64,000 bases of DNA from Anaerocolumna cellulosilytica (GCF_014218335.1 NZ_AP023367.1:993501-1057500); one strand, 5' to 3'. Shown: positions 26,040-34,998, numbered from the stretch's first letter. Notes: generated by a model not told the origin, from the letters alone. Translations and numbers: made by a program.

Positions 26040-27248
26040 ATGAGCGAAAGTATTAATAACAGGGAATACCGACAAAAGGTATTAAAAGAAATTATCTCAG
26101 GGCTTCATGAAGGAAAGTCCGTTGAGGAGGTAAAAGGATTATTTGAAGAGGCTTTTAATGGTGTAGCAGCCAGTGAAATATCCGAGGCGGAAGGTGCGTT
26201 AATTGCAGAAGGGCTTCCGATTACAGAAATTCAAAAGTTGTGCGATGTCCATGCGGCAGTTTTTAAAGGTTCCATTGAAGAAATTCATCAGCCGGAGGAT
26301 CAATCCCTTATACCCGGACATCCTGCCAATACCTTAAAACGGGAGAATAGAGCGCTTGAAAAAATTATTGATAAGCAGTTAGAACCTTATCTTCAAGATT
26401 TATCCTCTAAAGAAAGTCTAGTGGCTGTTAAAGAAGGAATTGATAGGTTATCGAAAGTGGATATTCACTATATAAGGAAGGAAAATCTGTTCTTTCCTTA
26501 CTTAGAGAAATACGGAATCACAGCTCCGCCCAAAGTAATGTGGGGAGTCGATGATGAAATCAGACAGCAGATAAAAGGGGTAAAAGAACTTTTATCAAAA
26601 GACGCAGCAACGGATGAGTTAAGACAGGAAATTAAAGCAGTAATCGAAAGAGTAAAGGAGATGATTTTTAAAGAAGAGAATATACTTCTTCCTATGCTTC
26701 TTGAAACCTTGACCCAGGATGAGTGGAAATTGATTGCTAAAGAAAGTGATGAGATTGGTTATCTGGTAGAAACTGTACCGGTATGGAATCCGGCGGCACA
26801 GGCGAAGGCTGCTGTTTTGGAAGAAGCAAAGGAGACAGGTGTAATAACCATGCCGACAGGATTGCTTCACTCGGAAGAACTTATCCATATGTTAAATGCT
26901 CTACCCTTTGATATTACCTTTGTGGATAAAGAGGATGTAGTAAAATATTTCTCCCAAGGAGAAGAACGGATATTTCCACGTACAAAGACTGTTATCGGAA
27001 GAAATGTATCCAATTGCCATCCACCAGCCAGCGTTCATATCGTAGAACAGATTGTAGAGGACTTTAAAAGCGGTAAAAAGGACCATGAAGATTTCTGGAT
27101 TAAAATGATGGATAAATATATATTAATTCGTTATTATGCAGTAAGGAATGAAAAGAAAGAGTATCTGGGGGTACTGGAAGTAACCCAAAATATTAAGCCC
27201 ATACAGGAAATTACAGGTGAAAAAAGACTGGTTACAAAGAGTGAATAG
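26040..27248 (+). CDS. DUF438 / hemerythrin / PAS protein
   Basis: A 402-residue soluble protein. Residues 10-78 match DUF438 (VLKEIISGLHEGKSVEEVKG ... LIAEGLPITEIQKLCDVHAAVFKGSIEE). Residues about 90-230 form a hemerythrin-like HHE domain (PGHPANTLKRENRALE, KVDIHYIRKENLFFPYLEKY, FKEENILLPMLLE). Residues about 270-395 look like a PAS domain (LLHSEELIHMLNALPFDITF ... GRNVSNCHPP). Heme or di-iron sensing of O2/NO is plausible but not shown. The strong GGAAGGAGGA site suggests high expression. It ends at a long hairpin terminator. Confidence 0.85.
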   Translation: MSESINNREYRQKVLKEIISGLHEGKSVEEVKGLFEEAFNGVAASEISEAEGALIAEGLPITEIQKLCDVHAAVFKGSIEEIHQPEDQSLIPGHPANTLKRENRALEKIIDKQLEPYLQDLSSKESLVAVKEGIDRLSKVDIHYIRKENLFFPYLEKYGITAPPKVMWGVDDEIRQQIKGVKELLSKDAATDELRQEIKAVIERVKEMIFKEENILLPMLLETLTQDEWKLIAKESDEIGYLVETVPVWNPAAQAKAAVLEEAKETGVITMPTGLLHSEELIHMLNALPFDITFVDKEDVVKYFSQGEERIFPRTKTVIGRNVSNCHPPASVHIVEQIVEDFKSGKKDHEDFWIKMMDKYILIRYYAVRNEKKEYLGVLEVTQNIKPIQEITGEKRLVTKSE

Positions 27249-27278
27249 TTACAACTAATAAATATGTCAGTATAAAGG

Positions 27279-27330
27279 AAACCCCATGATTATCAATTCT
27301 TACAATAGAATTGATGATCATGGGGTTTTG
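27279..27330. terminator. Terminator between DUF438 and MATE genes
   Basis: AACCCCATGAT...ATCATGGGGTT with an inner ATCAATTCT/AGAATTGAT pairing, nearly 20 bp in all, followed by TTTT. It separates convergent genes. Confidence 0.85.
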
Positions 27331-27370
27331 TTTTACCTAAAATTTGATAGTGCATTCTAAATAAAGGATA

Positions 27371-28768
27371 CTACGCGGACAACGAACTTTCTTCAGAAAG
27401 TGGTGTAAGAATACTAATCTTTCTATCATAATTTCGTTTCATGAAATAGGTGCATAATACCACTGCCAGTGTTTCTGCAAGTGGAAAGCAGAACCAAACA
27501 GCCTGCATCCCCAAGGTTTTTGAAAGCAGAAAGGCAACAGGCAGAATTACAACTAGCTGTCTTGCGATAGAGATGAACATACTGTGAAGACCATTTCCTA
27601 AAGCCTGGAAGACAGAGCTTAAGACAATACAGTATCCTGCAAGGATAAAACTAATACTGATTATTCTAAGAGCTGGTATACCCAGAGTAAGCATTTCATC
27701 AGATGCGTGAAAAAATCCAAGGAGAGTTGCAGGTGCAGTTTGGAATAGCAAAAGCCCGGCAAACATAATACCGGTAGCTAGTACAACACTTAGTTTGATG
27801 GTATCCACAATCCTCTTTTTATTACCTGCTCCATAATTATAAGCAATAATGGGAATCATACCATTCGTTATACCGAATACAGGCATAAAAATAAAACTCT
27901 GTAGTTTAAAGTAAGCACCGAACACGGAGACTGCGGTAGGTGTAAAAACGATTAATATTTTATTCATTCCAAATACCATCAAGGAGCCAATGGACTGCAT
28001 AATAATAGAAGGAATGCCTACCATTAAGATTGTGCTTATTGTCTTTTTGTGAGGCTTAAACCCTTTGAGAGTTAGAGTGATTTCTTTATTTTTCTTTATA
28101 TTGAAATAAAAAGAAAAAGTCATTGCTATAATCTGTCCTGCTATGGTGGCAATTGCGGCACCTAATACTCCTAATTGCGGAAAACCAAGCAAACCAAAGA
28201 TTAATATAGGATCAAGAACAATATTAATAACGGCACCTAAGGTCTGAGTAAGCATATTATAAAATGTGCGCCCAGTAGATTGCATAAGTCGTTCAAGAGT
28301 TATCTGAAAAAATATTCCAAATGAAAATATTGTACAGGTAGAGAGGTACTCCGTACCATATTGAATAATTTCTAAATCATCGGTCTGAATTTCAAAAAAT
28401 GCTCTGGAAAAAAATATTCCAAATAGAGCAAACAAAATAGAGCTTATCACTGACAGGAATAAACCGTTTACAGCGGCCATATTAGCTTCCTTGTATTTTC
28501 TTTCACCTAAGCTTCTGGAAAGTAAGGCATTTATGCCGATACCAGTGCCCACGGAGACTGCAATCATAAGATTTTGGATTGGAAAAGCAAGGGAAAGTGC
28601 AGTAAAAGCTTTCTCATTTATCTGAGATACAAAGATGCTGTCAACAACATTGTATAGAGCTTGTACCAACATAGAGATAACCATAGGTAAGGACATGGAA
28701 ATTAAAAGTTTTGGCACAGGCATAGTTCCCATCTTATTTTCTTTTAAAGTTGCGATTGTGTCTGACAA
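27371..28768 (-). CDS. MATE-family efflux transporter
   Basis: A 465-residue, twelve-helix membrane protein. N-terminal MPVPKLLISMSLPMVISMLV and VDSIFVSQINEKAFTALSLA are the usual MATE opening; the duplicated six-helix halves are visible. MATE pumps export cationic drugs or metabolites with Na+ or H+; the substrate is unknown. It starts at TTG 28768, 8 nt after AAAGGGG. A 17-bp palindrome lies in its upstream region, a candidate operator or leader hairpin. The neighbouring genes are unrelated. Confidence 0.9.
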   Translation of the reverse strand: MSDTIATLKENKMGTMPVPKLLISMSLPMVISMLVQALYNVVDSIFVSQINEKAFTALSLAFPIQNLMIAVSVGTGIGINALLSRSLGERKYKEANMAAVNGLFLSVISSILFALFGIFFSRAFFEIQTDDLEIIQYGTEYLSTCTIFSFGIFFQITLERLMQSTGRTFYNMLTQTLGAVINIVLDPILIFGLLGFPQLGVLGAAIATIAGQIIAMTFSFYFNIKKNKEITLTLKGFKPHKKTISTILMVGIPSIIMQSIGSLMVFGMNKILIVFTPTAVSVFGAYFKLQSFIFMPVFGITNGMIPIIAYNYGAGNKKRIVDTIKLSVVLATGIMFAGLLLFQTAPATLLGFFHASDEMLTLGIPALRIISISFILAGYCIVLSSVFQALGNGLHSMFISIARQLVVILPVAFLLSKTLGMQAVWFCFPLAETLAVVLCTYFMKRNYDRKISILTPLSEESSLSA

Positions 28769-28796
28769 AGTAAGACCCCTTTCTTAACAGAAATTT

Positions 28797-28837
28797 AACC
28801 GGATATATCTTAAAATTGCGTTAAGATATATCCGGTT
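28797..28837. promoter_or_regulatory. 17-bp palindrome upstream of the MATE gene
   Basis: aaccggatatatctta (28797-28812) pairs with taagatatatccggtt (28822-28837). On the minus strand it lies 29-69 nt before the MATE start. It has no T-run toward the MATE gene, so operator or mRNA hairpin is more likely than terminator. Confidence 0.65.
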
Positions 28838-29338
28838 TTATGTCATAATAGCATTTGGATACAAACTTTTTGTATTTTTTAAAAATATAAGTGTATCACT
28901 TCCAGTTTAAATAGTAAGTGAATAAGTGGCTTATGTCAAGTGATACTTTTTTAACAATATGAATATCATAAAAGAGAGATAACTAATCTGCTTTCATTAA
29001 TAATAAAACAAAAAATAGATATAAAGTTGTTGCAAATCGTTCTGAATAAGTGATATTAAAAAAAAGTAATTTCAATCTACCGGATAATATATTATAATAC
29101 ATATGTTGAATTGTTAAAATTTAAGTAATCCGTGTATCTATAAGATAACAGTAGAGCAGCTATCCTACATAAATGTAGACCTTCTGCCAGAGGAGAATTA
29201 GAGATTACGGAAGGTCTATAGGTTACAGATAGAAATGAAGCAGTAGGAATACAAGGAAAGGATAAAACATCACATAATGTACAGAAGGTAAAAAATAATT
29301 ATGTGAATTCCACCAGAGTGGTGGTAAAGGAATAGGTT
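28838..29338. other. 500-bp gap before rfbC
   Basis: A hairpin AAGTGTATCACTT (28889-28901)/AAGTGATACTT (28938-28948) followed by T6 looks like a plus-strand terminator with no gene before it, possibly an sRNA end. A TATAAT at 29093-29098 is the likely rfbC -10. ATGTAGACCTTC (near 29170) and GAAGGTCTAT (near 29210) form a leader hairpin. No ORF. Confidence 0.4.
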
Positions 29339-29905
29339 ATGGGTCAGTTTAAATTTACAAAAGGCAGTATCGAAGGTTTATATGTTATAGAACCTATCTG
29401 TATAGGTGATAATCGTGGGTATTTTATGGAAACCTATAATTATGATGATTTTAAAAAAGCAGGTCTTGATATGGTCTTTGTACAGGATAATCAATCCTTG
29501 TCCAAAAAGGGAGTATTGAGAGGACTGCATTTTCAAAAAAAACATCCTCAAGGAAAATTAGTCCGTGTAATAAAAGGAGAAGTATTTGACGTAGCGGTGG
29601 ACATTCGTCCAGGTTCAAAAACCTATGGGAGGTGGCAGGGTGAAATTTTGACAGAAGATAATAGAAAACAGTTCTATGTTCCTAAGGGTTTTGCTCATGG
29701 TTTTTTAGTCTTATCAGAGGAAGCGGAATTTGCCTATAAGTGTACGGATTTTTACTATCCGGAAGACCAGGATGGGATTCAATGGAATGACCCTGCGTTA
29801 GCAATCGAATGGTCTCTTAAAGATGGGATGGAACCTATTCTTGCAGATAAGGATAAAATATCGCAGGGGTTTGCAGATTTAAAAAGGCAACAATCAATGT
29901 ACTAA
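29339..29905 (+). CDS. rfbC: dTDP-4-dehydrorhamnose 3,5-epimerase
   Basis: A 188-residue RmlC-type cupin of standard length. GVLRGLHFQKKHPQGKLVRV holds the catalytic His, followed by GEVFDVAVDIRPGSKTYGRW, FYVPKGFAHGFLVLSEEAEF and KCTDFYYPEDQDGIQWNDP. It epimerises dTDP-4-keto-6-deoxyglucose for dTDP-L-rhamnose, a cell-envelope precursor. It is followed by rfbD after 71 nt. rfbA and an intact rfbB are absent here. Confidence 0.95.
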   Translation: MGQFKFTKGSIEGLYVIEPICIGDNRGYFMETYNYDDFKKAGLDMVFVQDNQSLSKKGVLRGLHFQKKHPQGKLVRVIKGEVFDVAVDIRPGSKTYGRWQGEILTEDNRKQFYVPKGFAHGFLVLSEEAEFAYKCTDFYYPEDQDGIQWNDPALAIEWSLKDGMEPILADKDKISQGFADLKRQQSMY

Positions 29906-29976
29906 TAGATAGAAGAAATGAAACCGGAAAGGAAACCTTGAAGCTGTCACAAGGGTGATATGCAGTAGGTGTAGAT

Positions 29977-30843
29977 ATGGAAAGAAGAATTATAATAACA
30001 GGTGCAAATGGGCAGTTAGGCCATGCAATCAATAAAATAATAGGGGATAAGGCAGATATTACAATACTTAACACTGGTTCTGGAGAACCGACAGCGTATT
30101 GTCCTATAAAACTGGATATAACCAATTCTGTCGCAGTAATGAATCTAGTCCAAGATTTAAAACCAGAAATCATTATTAATTGTGCTGCCCATACGGCTGT
30201 TGATTTATGTGAGAGCGAACAGGAAAGGGCATACCGGATTAATGCACTAGGGCCCAAGAACCTTGCTGTGGCAGCAGAAGCCATGGAATCAAAGCTCATT
30301 CATATATCCACAGATTATGTATTTGATGGTGAAGGCCAAAAACCGTATACCGAGGAGGATGACACTAATCCTCAAAGTGTGTATGGAAAGACAAAATTGG
30401 AAGGTGAGAATTTTGTACGTACTTTATGTGAAAAACATTTTATTATTCGAACCGCATGGCTTTATGGTGAAGGAAGAAACTTTGTAAAGACAATGCTTCG
30501 GATTTCGGAAAACAATCCCGAAATCCGTGTTGTGTATGACCAAGTAGGATGCCCAACCAGTGCTGTAGAGTTGGCAAAAGCAATTGAATTTCTAATGGAT
30601 ACAAATGCATATGGTACGTATCATGGAGTTTGCAAAGGGGTGGCTTCTTGGTATGATTTTGCAGTAGAGATATTCAGACAGGCGGGAGTAGGTGTTCATG
30701 TTACCCCTATTACAACAGCAGAGTATAAAACACCTGCAAAGCGTCCTATGTATTCCGTATTGGATACTAAAAAACTAGAAGAAGCAGGATACTCCTTCCT
30801 GCCTTGGAAGGAAGCTTTAAAAGCGTACATGATGGGAACCTGA
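29977..30843 (+). CDS. rfbD: dTDP-4-dehydrorhamnose reductase
   Basis: A 288-residue RmlD-type short-chain reductase. The NADPH loop is TGANGQLGHAI, with INCAAHTAVDLCESE, STDYVFDGEGQKPYTEEDD, the catalytic YGKTKLEGE and RTAWLYGEGRNFVKTML. It makes dTDP-L-rhamnose in the last step of the pathway. The ribosome site is weak (GTAGGTG). A short decayed rfbB end follows its stop directly, showing that the operon once continued. Confidence 0.95.
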   Translation: MERRIIITGANGQLGHAINKIIGDKADITILNTGSGEPTAYCPIKLDITNSVAVMNLVQDLKPEIIINCAAHTAVDLCESEQERAYRINALGPKNLAVAAEAMESKLIHISTDYVFDGEGQKPYTEEDDTNPQSVYGKTKLEGENFVRTLCEKHFIIRTAWLYGEGRNFVKTMLRISENNPEIRVVYDQVGCPTSAVELAKAIEFLMDTNAYGTYHGVCKGVASWYDFAVEIFRQAGVGVHVTPITTAEYKTPAKRPMYSVLDTKKLEEAGYSFLPWKEALKAYMMGT

Positions 30844-30962
30844 AACTATGTTTGATCAGGGATTAAACGAACCTTGAATGGTACATGAAAAATCAGTTTT
30901 GGCTGGAGCATGTAACAAGCGGAGACTATCAAAAGTATTATAAGGATATGTATCAAAAATAA
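30844..30962 (+). pseudogene. Remnant of the rfbB 3' end
   Basis: Directly after rfbD the DNA reads ETMFDQGL in one frame, then after a one-base shift EWYMKNQFWLEHVTSGDYQK followed by KYYKDMYQK and a stop. This is the C-terminal end of dTDP-glucose 4,6-dehydratase (usual end W-L-x-N-V-x-S-G-x-Y-x-x-Y-Y). Only about 40 codons remain, with one frameshift. Confidence 0.7.
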
Positions 30963-30994
30963 GTGTGAAATATTTTTTAAGAAATAATTCATAA

Positions 30995-31074
30995 TAAAAG
31001 GACTGTTAAAGTAATTACAGATTTGTTACCAAAGTACTATTCTGGTTAAATCTTAAGAATTAACAGTCCTTTTA
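30995..31074 (+). terminator. Terminator after the rfb genes
   Basis: AAAAGGACTGTTAA (from 30996) pairs with TTAACAGTCCTTTT (31060-31073). The long loop is partly structured; the T-run is short. Confidence 0.7.
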
Positions 31075-31194
31075 TAGTACATCTGCACTAGGGATTTTGG
31101 TATCAAAAATCACTGTTATGCAAAAATCACTGGTAATATCCAATGAAATTTAATGTTTACATCTGGCATTTGTTACAAAAGTAATTGAAAATGC

Positions 31195-31223
31195 TTGCTT
31201 TTATTAAAATGCTATGCTATAAT
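31195..31223 (+). promoter_or_regulatory. Promoter of the SleB-type gene
   Basis: TTGCTT (31195-31200), 17-nt spacer, TATAAT (31218-31223), about 120 nt before the start. The rest of the gap 31075-31343 shows nothing else. Confidence 0.6.
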
Positions 31224-31343
31224 TGTTACATAATTATTAATTGATTATTACTACCCCTTAATACTTGTTCAAAATTTGTAATAATTGATAGTTATAATTC
31301 GAGATAGGGCAAGAACGAACAGCCCTGTTAATAAGGAGACTAT

Positions 31344-32135
31344 ATGAAATTCAGAAGGTTACTAATGTGTTTGTTTGCAGGCATAGCTCTTACCAGTTTT
31401 GCGAATATTTACACATATGCAGCAGAAGAAGATAATGTTGTTACAGAAGAAACGATTATTAATAATACAACGGCAGAAGACACCGCAGCAGAACAGATTA
31501 CTCCGGCAGAAACTGAGATAGTTACAACCGAGCCTACAGCAACTCCTGAACCAACCCCTACAGAAGCAGTAAAGGAAGAAGAACCAGCTGCCAAAGAGGA
31601 GCAGGTAACAGAAGAAGCTAAGGAAGAAGTAAAAGAAGCTGCAAATACAGAAGTAAAAAAAGAAACAACAAAAAAAACTACAACAAAGAAAAAGGCAGAA
31701 GCTAAAACAACTGAAACGAAAAAAACAGCAAAAGAAGAAGTTAATTATTCCGAAGCTGATTTAAGATTGTTGTCAGCATTAATATATAGTGAAGCAAACG
31801 GTGAATCATATAATGGTAAATTAGCCGTGGCAATTGTGGTTATGAACCGTACGAAATCCAAGTCTTTCCCGGATAGTGTAAAAGGTGTCATCTATCAGAA
31901 ATATCAATTTGGACCTGTGACCAACGGTTCCTTGAATAGAGCACTCAATGAATATGATAATGGCAAGTTTACCTCTACTTTAGAGAAAGAGTGCATCAAG
32001 GCAGCGAAAGAGGCACTTAGCGGCACTGTAAGCATTCAAACGAATGGGAAATCAAAAGATTTTAGCAAGTATTTGTTTTTTAGCGGAAGATTAAGAGGTT
32101 ATACATTTAGCCTTGGCAATCATCAGTTTAAATAA
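31344..32135 (+). CDS. Secreted cell-wall hydrolase, SleB (Hydrolase_2) family
   Basis: A 263-residue protein. Signal peptide 1-26 (MKFRRLLMCLFAGIALTSFA), then a Glu/Thr/Lys-rich low-complexity linker (about 28-135), then a C-terminal SleB-like catalytic domain: LLSALIYSEANGESYNGKLA, VVMNRTKSKSFPDSVKGVIY and YQFGPVTNGSLN, with Glu of YSEANGE the probable catalytic acid. Such enzymes are lytic transglycosylases of spore cortex or vegetative wall. No YpeB-like partner is next to it. The linker is probably wall-associating. Confidence 0.9.
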   Translation: MKFRRLLMCLFAGIALTSFANIYTYAAEEDNVVTEETIINNTTAEDTAAEQITPAETEIVTTEPTATPEPTPTEAVKEEEPAAKEEQVTEEAKEEVKEAANTEVKKETTKKTTTKKKAEAKTTETKKTAKEEVNYSEADLRLLSALIYSEANGESYNGKLAVAIVVMNRTKSKSFPDSVKGVIYQKYQFGPVTNGSLNRALNEYDNGKFTSTLEKECIKAAKEALSGTVSIQTNGKSKDFSKYLFFSGRLRGYTFSLGNHQFK

Positions 32136-32142
32136 TATTAAT

Positions 32143-32196
32143 GGCTGATGTAAAATGAAAGTTCAGAGGAGTTTTCATTTTACATCAGCCTATTTT
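32143..32196 (+). terminator. Terminator after the SleB-type gene
   Basis: GGCTGATGTAAAATGAAA (32143-32160) pairs with TTTTCATTTTACATCAGCC (32172-32190), then TATTTT. Confidence 0.85.
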
Positions 32197-32232
32197 AGTA
32201 TTTGACAAGTATAATAAATTATTAAGTATCTC

Positions 32233-32261
32233 TTGACGGATGTATACGCCTATGATAATAT
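32233..32261 (+). promoter_or_regulatory. Promoter of the ABC-F leader
   Basis: TTGACG (32233-32238), 17-nt spacer, TAATAT (32256-32261); start near 32268, about 430 nt before the ABC-F start codon. Confidence 0.6.
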
Positions 32262-32301
32262 AAAAATAAGATTTGAATATAAAATAAGAAAGGAAAGAAC
32301 G

Positions 32302-32397
32302 ATGATTAATAAAAAACATAGTAGTCAGCTGAATAAGTCTATATGTATATTGAATTGTCGTTTTACCTTGTCTAATTATATTAAAATGGATATGTAA
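32302..32397 (+). CDS. Small upstream ORF, possible leader peptide of the ABC-F gene
   Basis: A 31-residue ORF (MINKKHSSQLNKS ... IKMDM) preceded by AAAGAAAGGAAAG at proper distance and by a consensus promoter. I recognise no homology. It lies before a terminator hairpin and the ABC-F gene, the arrangement used in ribosome-mediated attenuation of antibiotic-resistance ABC-F genes. A small hairpin AAGGATA/TATCCTT (32400-32422) starts right after its stop. Confidence 0.5.
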   Translation: MINKKHSSQLNKSICILNCRFTLSNYIKMDM

Positions 32398-32439
32398 TAA
32401 AGGATACATGGTTGATATCCTTATATATTTACATAGCCG

Positions 32440-32469
32440 TTGAGTCTCGTAAATTTTTTACGGTATAAT
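32440..32469 (+). promoter_or_regulatory. Second possible promoter before the ABC-F gene
   Basis: TTGAGT (32440-32445), 18-nt spacer, TATAAT (32464-32469). If used, transcription would start right at the terminator hairpin. Confidence 0.35.
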
Positions 32470-32480
32470 TAAAGAAATGC

Positions 32481-32511
32481 AGACACTTTCAATATAGAAA
32501 GTGTCTTTTTT
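32481..32511 (+). terminator. Terminator/attenuator in the ABC-F leader
   Basis: Perfect 10-bp stem AGACACTTTC (32481-32490)/GAAAGTGTCT (32497-32506) with a six-nt loop and T7. It stands between the small ORF and the ABC-F gene. Confidence 0.8.
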
Positions 32512-32694
32512 GCGTTTTATAAGAGAGTTAACAGGAGAATTAAATGTGTGAAAAATAAAATTTGCATTATAAGTAGATGATTCTGCCAGGAGGTGGGAAG
32601 ATGATAGTGACAGGAGAAGGATAAGGAATATTTAATTAAAACGCAATTTGTGCTTATGCTCAAAGTAACGAAATATAGAGGAATGGAGATTTAT

Positions 32695-34245
32695 ATGTTA
32701 GATATCAGAAATGTAACCATAACCAATAAAGAAGATAGTCGGATTATTATAAAGGATTTTAATTTTAACTTAAATCAAGGGGACAAGGTGGTAATAATAG
32801 GAGAAGAAGGCAATGGGAAAAGCACGCTGTTAAAATTCATGTATGATAAAGAATTATTAGACGGATACTGTGAATATACTGGGCAGGTTGCGGGAAAAGT
32901 GAAGCTTGCATACCTTGAGCAGGAGATGGACGTAACGTGGAATGGTCGAACAATTGCAGAATTTTTAGCAGAAACAGATATTTATAGCTGCACTAATCCG
33001 AGTATTTGGAATATGAATATAAATCCTGAGCTTTTTACCAGTAATCAGCTTATGGAAACTTTGTCAGGCGGTGAAAAGGTGAAGCTCAGACTGTTAAAAC
33101 TAACAGCAGAAGAGCCGGATATTATGCTTTTGGATGAGCCAACCAATGATTTAGATGTGGAAACCTTAGAATGGCTTGAAGATTTTATGAACCAGTCCAA
33201 GCATCCAATTATTTATGTCTCTCACGATGAAACCTTGATTGAAAATACAGCAAATGTTATAATTCATTTGGAGCAATTAAAGCGTAAAACAGAACCTCAT
33301 CATACCATAATGTATATGGGATATCAGGAATACGTGGAGAAAAGGCTAAAAGGATTGTTAAAGCAGGAGATGGTAGCCAGAAAACAACGGGAAGAGTACA
33401 AGAACCAGATGAATCGCTGGCAGCAGATTTATAACAAGGTAGAGAGTCAGCAGGACTCTATTACCAGACAAAATCCGGCCGGAGGCAGGTTGTTAAAGAA
33501 AAAAATTAAGAATCTAAAATCTCAGGAGAAACGGCTGGAAAAGCAGCAGGAAGAGTTCTTAGATATACCTGACGCAGAGGAAGCAATTCTATTCCGCTTT
33601 CCAAAAGAGATTGAAGTACCAAAAGGAAAAAAAGTATTAGAATATAGGTTGGATGAATTAACAGTCAGTGTAACCGGTGATAGTAGACTGCTTGCTAAGG
33701 ATTTATTGTTACGAGTAACTGGACCGGAGCATATTGCCATTATAGGGGAGAATGGTATTGGTAAAACCACTTTCTTAAGAAGAATTGCTAAAGAACTTTT
33801 AGAGAGAAAGGACATCAAGGCAGGTTATATGCCCCAGAATTATCGTGAGGTACTAGATTATAATGCATATCCGGTTGAGTACCTAGCAGCTTCCGGTCAA
33901 AAGGAAGATATGACAAAAGCCTTTACCTATATGGGAGGAATGAAATTCACCAGGGATGAAATGGAGCATACAATAGGCGAATTAAGCGGGGGACAAAAGG
34001 CAAAACTGATTCTACTTAGAATGATTTTAGAAGGTTGTAATGTGCTGATATTAGATGAACCTACCAGAAACTTAAGTCCCTTGTCAGGGCCTGTTATCCG
34101 TAAAGTACTTTCTGAATATGGAGGAACTATAATCAGCGTTACACACGACAGAAAGTATATGAAAGAGATTGCAACTACTATCTACAAACTAACAGGTAAA
34201 GGGCTTTTGAATATGGGCTCAGGAGAAGACTTTTTACCAGAGTAG
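32695..34245 (+). CDS. ABC-F family ATPase, probable ribosome protection protein
   Basis: A 516-residue protein if started at ATG 32695 after ATGGAGA; the frame is open to 32650 without a ribosome site. It has two ABC domains and no membrane segment: first Walker A GEEGNGKST, signature LSGGEKVKLR, Walker B IMLLDEPTNDLD; second GENGIGKTT, LSGGQKAKLI, VLILDEPTRNLSPLSGP. The linker between them (about 195-310) is long and charged. The second Walker B with EPTRNLSP resembles VmlR/Vga/Lsa-type resistance ABC-Fs that dislodge drugs from the ribosome. The leader with small ORF and hairpin supports drug-inducible control. Confidence 0.85.
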   Translation: MLDIRNVTITNKEDSRIIIKDFNFNLNQGDKVVIIGEEGNGKSTLLKFMYDKELLDGYCEYTGQVAGKVKLAYLEQEMDVTWNGRTIAEFLAETDIYSCTNPSIWNMNINPELFTSNQLMETLSGGEKVKLRLLKLTAEEPDIMLLDEPTNDLDVETLEWLEDFMNQSKHPIIYVSHDETLIENTANVIIHLEQLKRKTEPHHTIMYMGYQEYVEKRLKGLLKQEMVARKQREEYKNQMNRWQQIYNKVESQQDSITRQNPAGGRLLKKKIKNLKSQEKRLEKQQEEFLDIPDAEEAILFRFPKEIEVPKGKKVLEYRLDELTVSVTGDSRLLAKDLLLRVTGPEHIAIIGENGIGKTTFLRRIAKELLERKDIKAGYMPQNYREVLDYNAYPVEYLAASGQKEDMTKAFTYMGGMKFTRDEMEHTIGELSGGQKAKLILLRMILEGCNVLILDEPTRNLSPLSGPVIRKVLSEYGGTIISVTHDRKYMKEIATTIYKLTGKGLLNMGSGEDFLPE

Positions 34246-34392
34246 TTAACAGACAGATGGGTATATCTAATCCATGAGTCTTGCAATTGTCTATATAAAA
34301 TATTGTAAAAGAAAGGAACGCCACATATTAATTTGAACCTTATTTGTGGCAATAACATATCTGTTCATAGATGTGTTAAAAAGGATACTAAT

Positions 34393-34998
34393 ATGATTAA
34401 AACCATAGTGTTAGACATTGGACAGGTACTTGCACATTTTAGATGGCAGGAGTACTTACAAGATTGCGGTTACGATGAAGAAACCATAAGAAAAATAGGG
34501 AATGCTACAGTCCTTGGAAAATACTGGGGAGAGCAGGATAGAGGTGCCATTCGTGAAGAAGAACTGATTAAGCTGTGCTGTGATTTGGAGCCGGAGGTAA
34601 CAGAAGAAATAAGGAAGTTTTTTGAGGATATTACTTTAACAGTCAGAGAATATCCATATGCAGAGCAGTTTATTAAAGATTTAAAAAGTAATGGCTATAA
34701 GGTATATCTGCTGTCTAATTACGGTGATAGAAATTTTCAATATGCCAAGGAACATTTTAGATTTGTTCCCTGTGCGGATGGAGGTGTTATATCCTACGAA
34801 ATCAAGCATATAAAACCGGAACCGGAGATATACCAGGCCTTGCTGGATAAATATCAGTTTAATCCGAAAGAGGCGGTCTTTCTAGACGATTCCCTGGCTA
34901 ATCTTGAGGGGGCTAAAGCGTTTGGCTTTTCAACAATTCATGTTACAAACTTTAACATTGCCTTAGAGGAATTAAGAAATCTGGGTATCAAAATCTAA
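34393..34998 (+). CDS. HAD-superfamily phosphatase (YihX-like)
   Basis: A 201-residue protein if started at ATG 34393 after AAAAAGGA; the open frame begins at 34333 without a ribosome site. HAD motifs: TIVLDIGQVLAHF (motif I, where the usual D-x-D reads D-I-G, as in YihX-like members), VYLLSNYG (motif II), IKHIKPEPEIYQALLDKY (Lys) and AVFLDDSLANLEGAKAFG (motif IV). YihX relatives dephosphorylate sugar phosphates such as glucose-1-phosphate. The second motif-I acidic residue is missing, so activity should not be assumed. It stands alone. Confidence 0.8.
   Translation: MIKTIVLDIGQVLAHFRWQEYLQDCGYDEETIRKIGNATVLGKYWGEQDRGAIREEELIKLCCDLEPEVTEEIRKFFEDITLTVREYPYAEQFIKDLKSNGYKVYLLSNYGDRNFQYAKEHFRFVPCADGGVISYEIKHIKPEPEIYQALLDKYQFNPKEAVFLDDSLANLEGAKAFGFSTIHVTNFNIALEELRNLGIKI

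Noticed and set aside
29835-30299. 154-residue minus-strand ORF over rfbD
   Set aside because: It is antisense to the well-supported rfbC/rfbD genes and has no recognisable domain.
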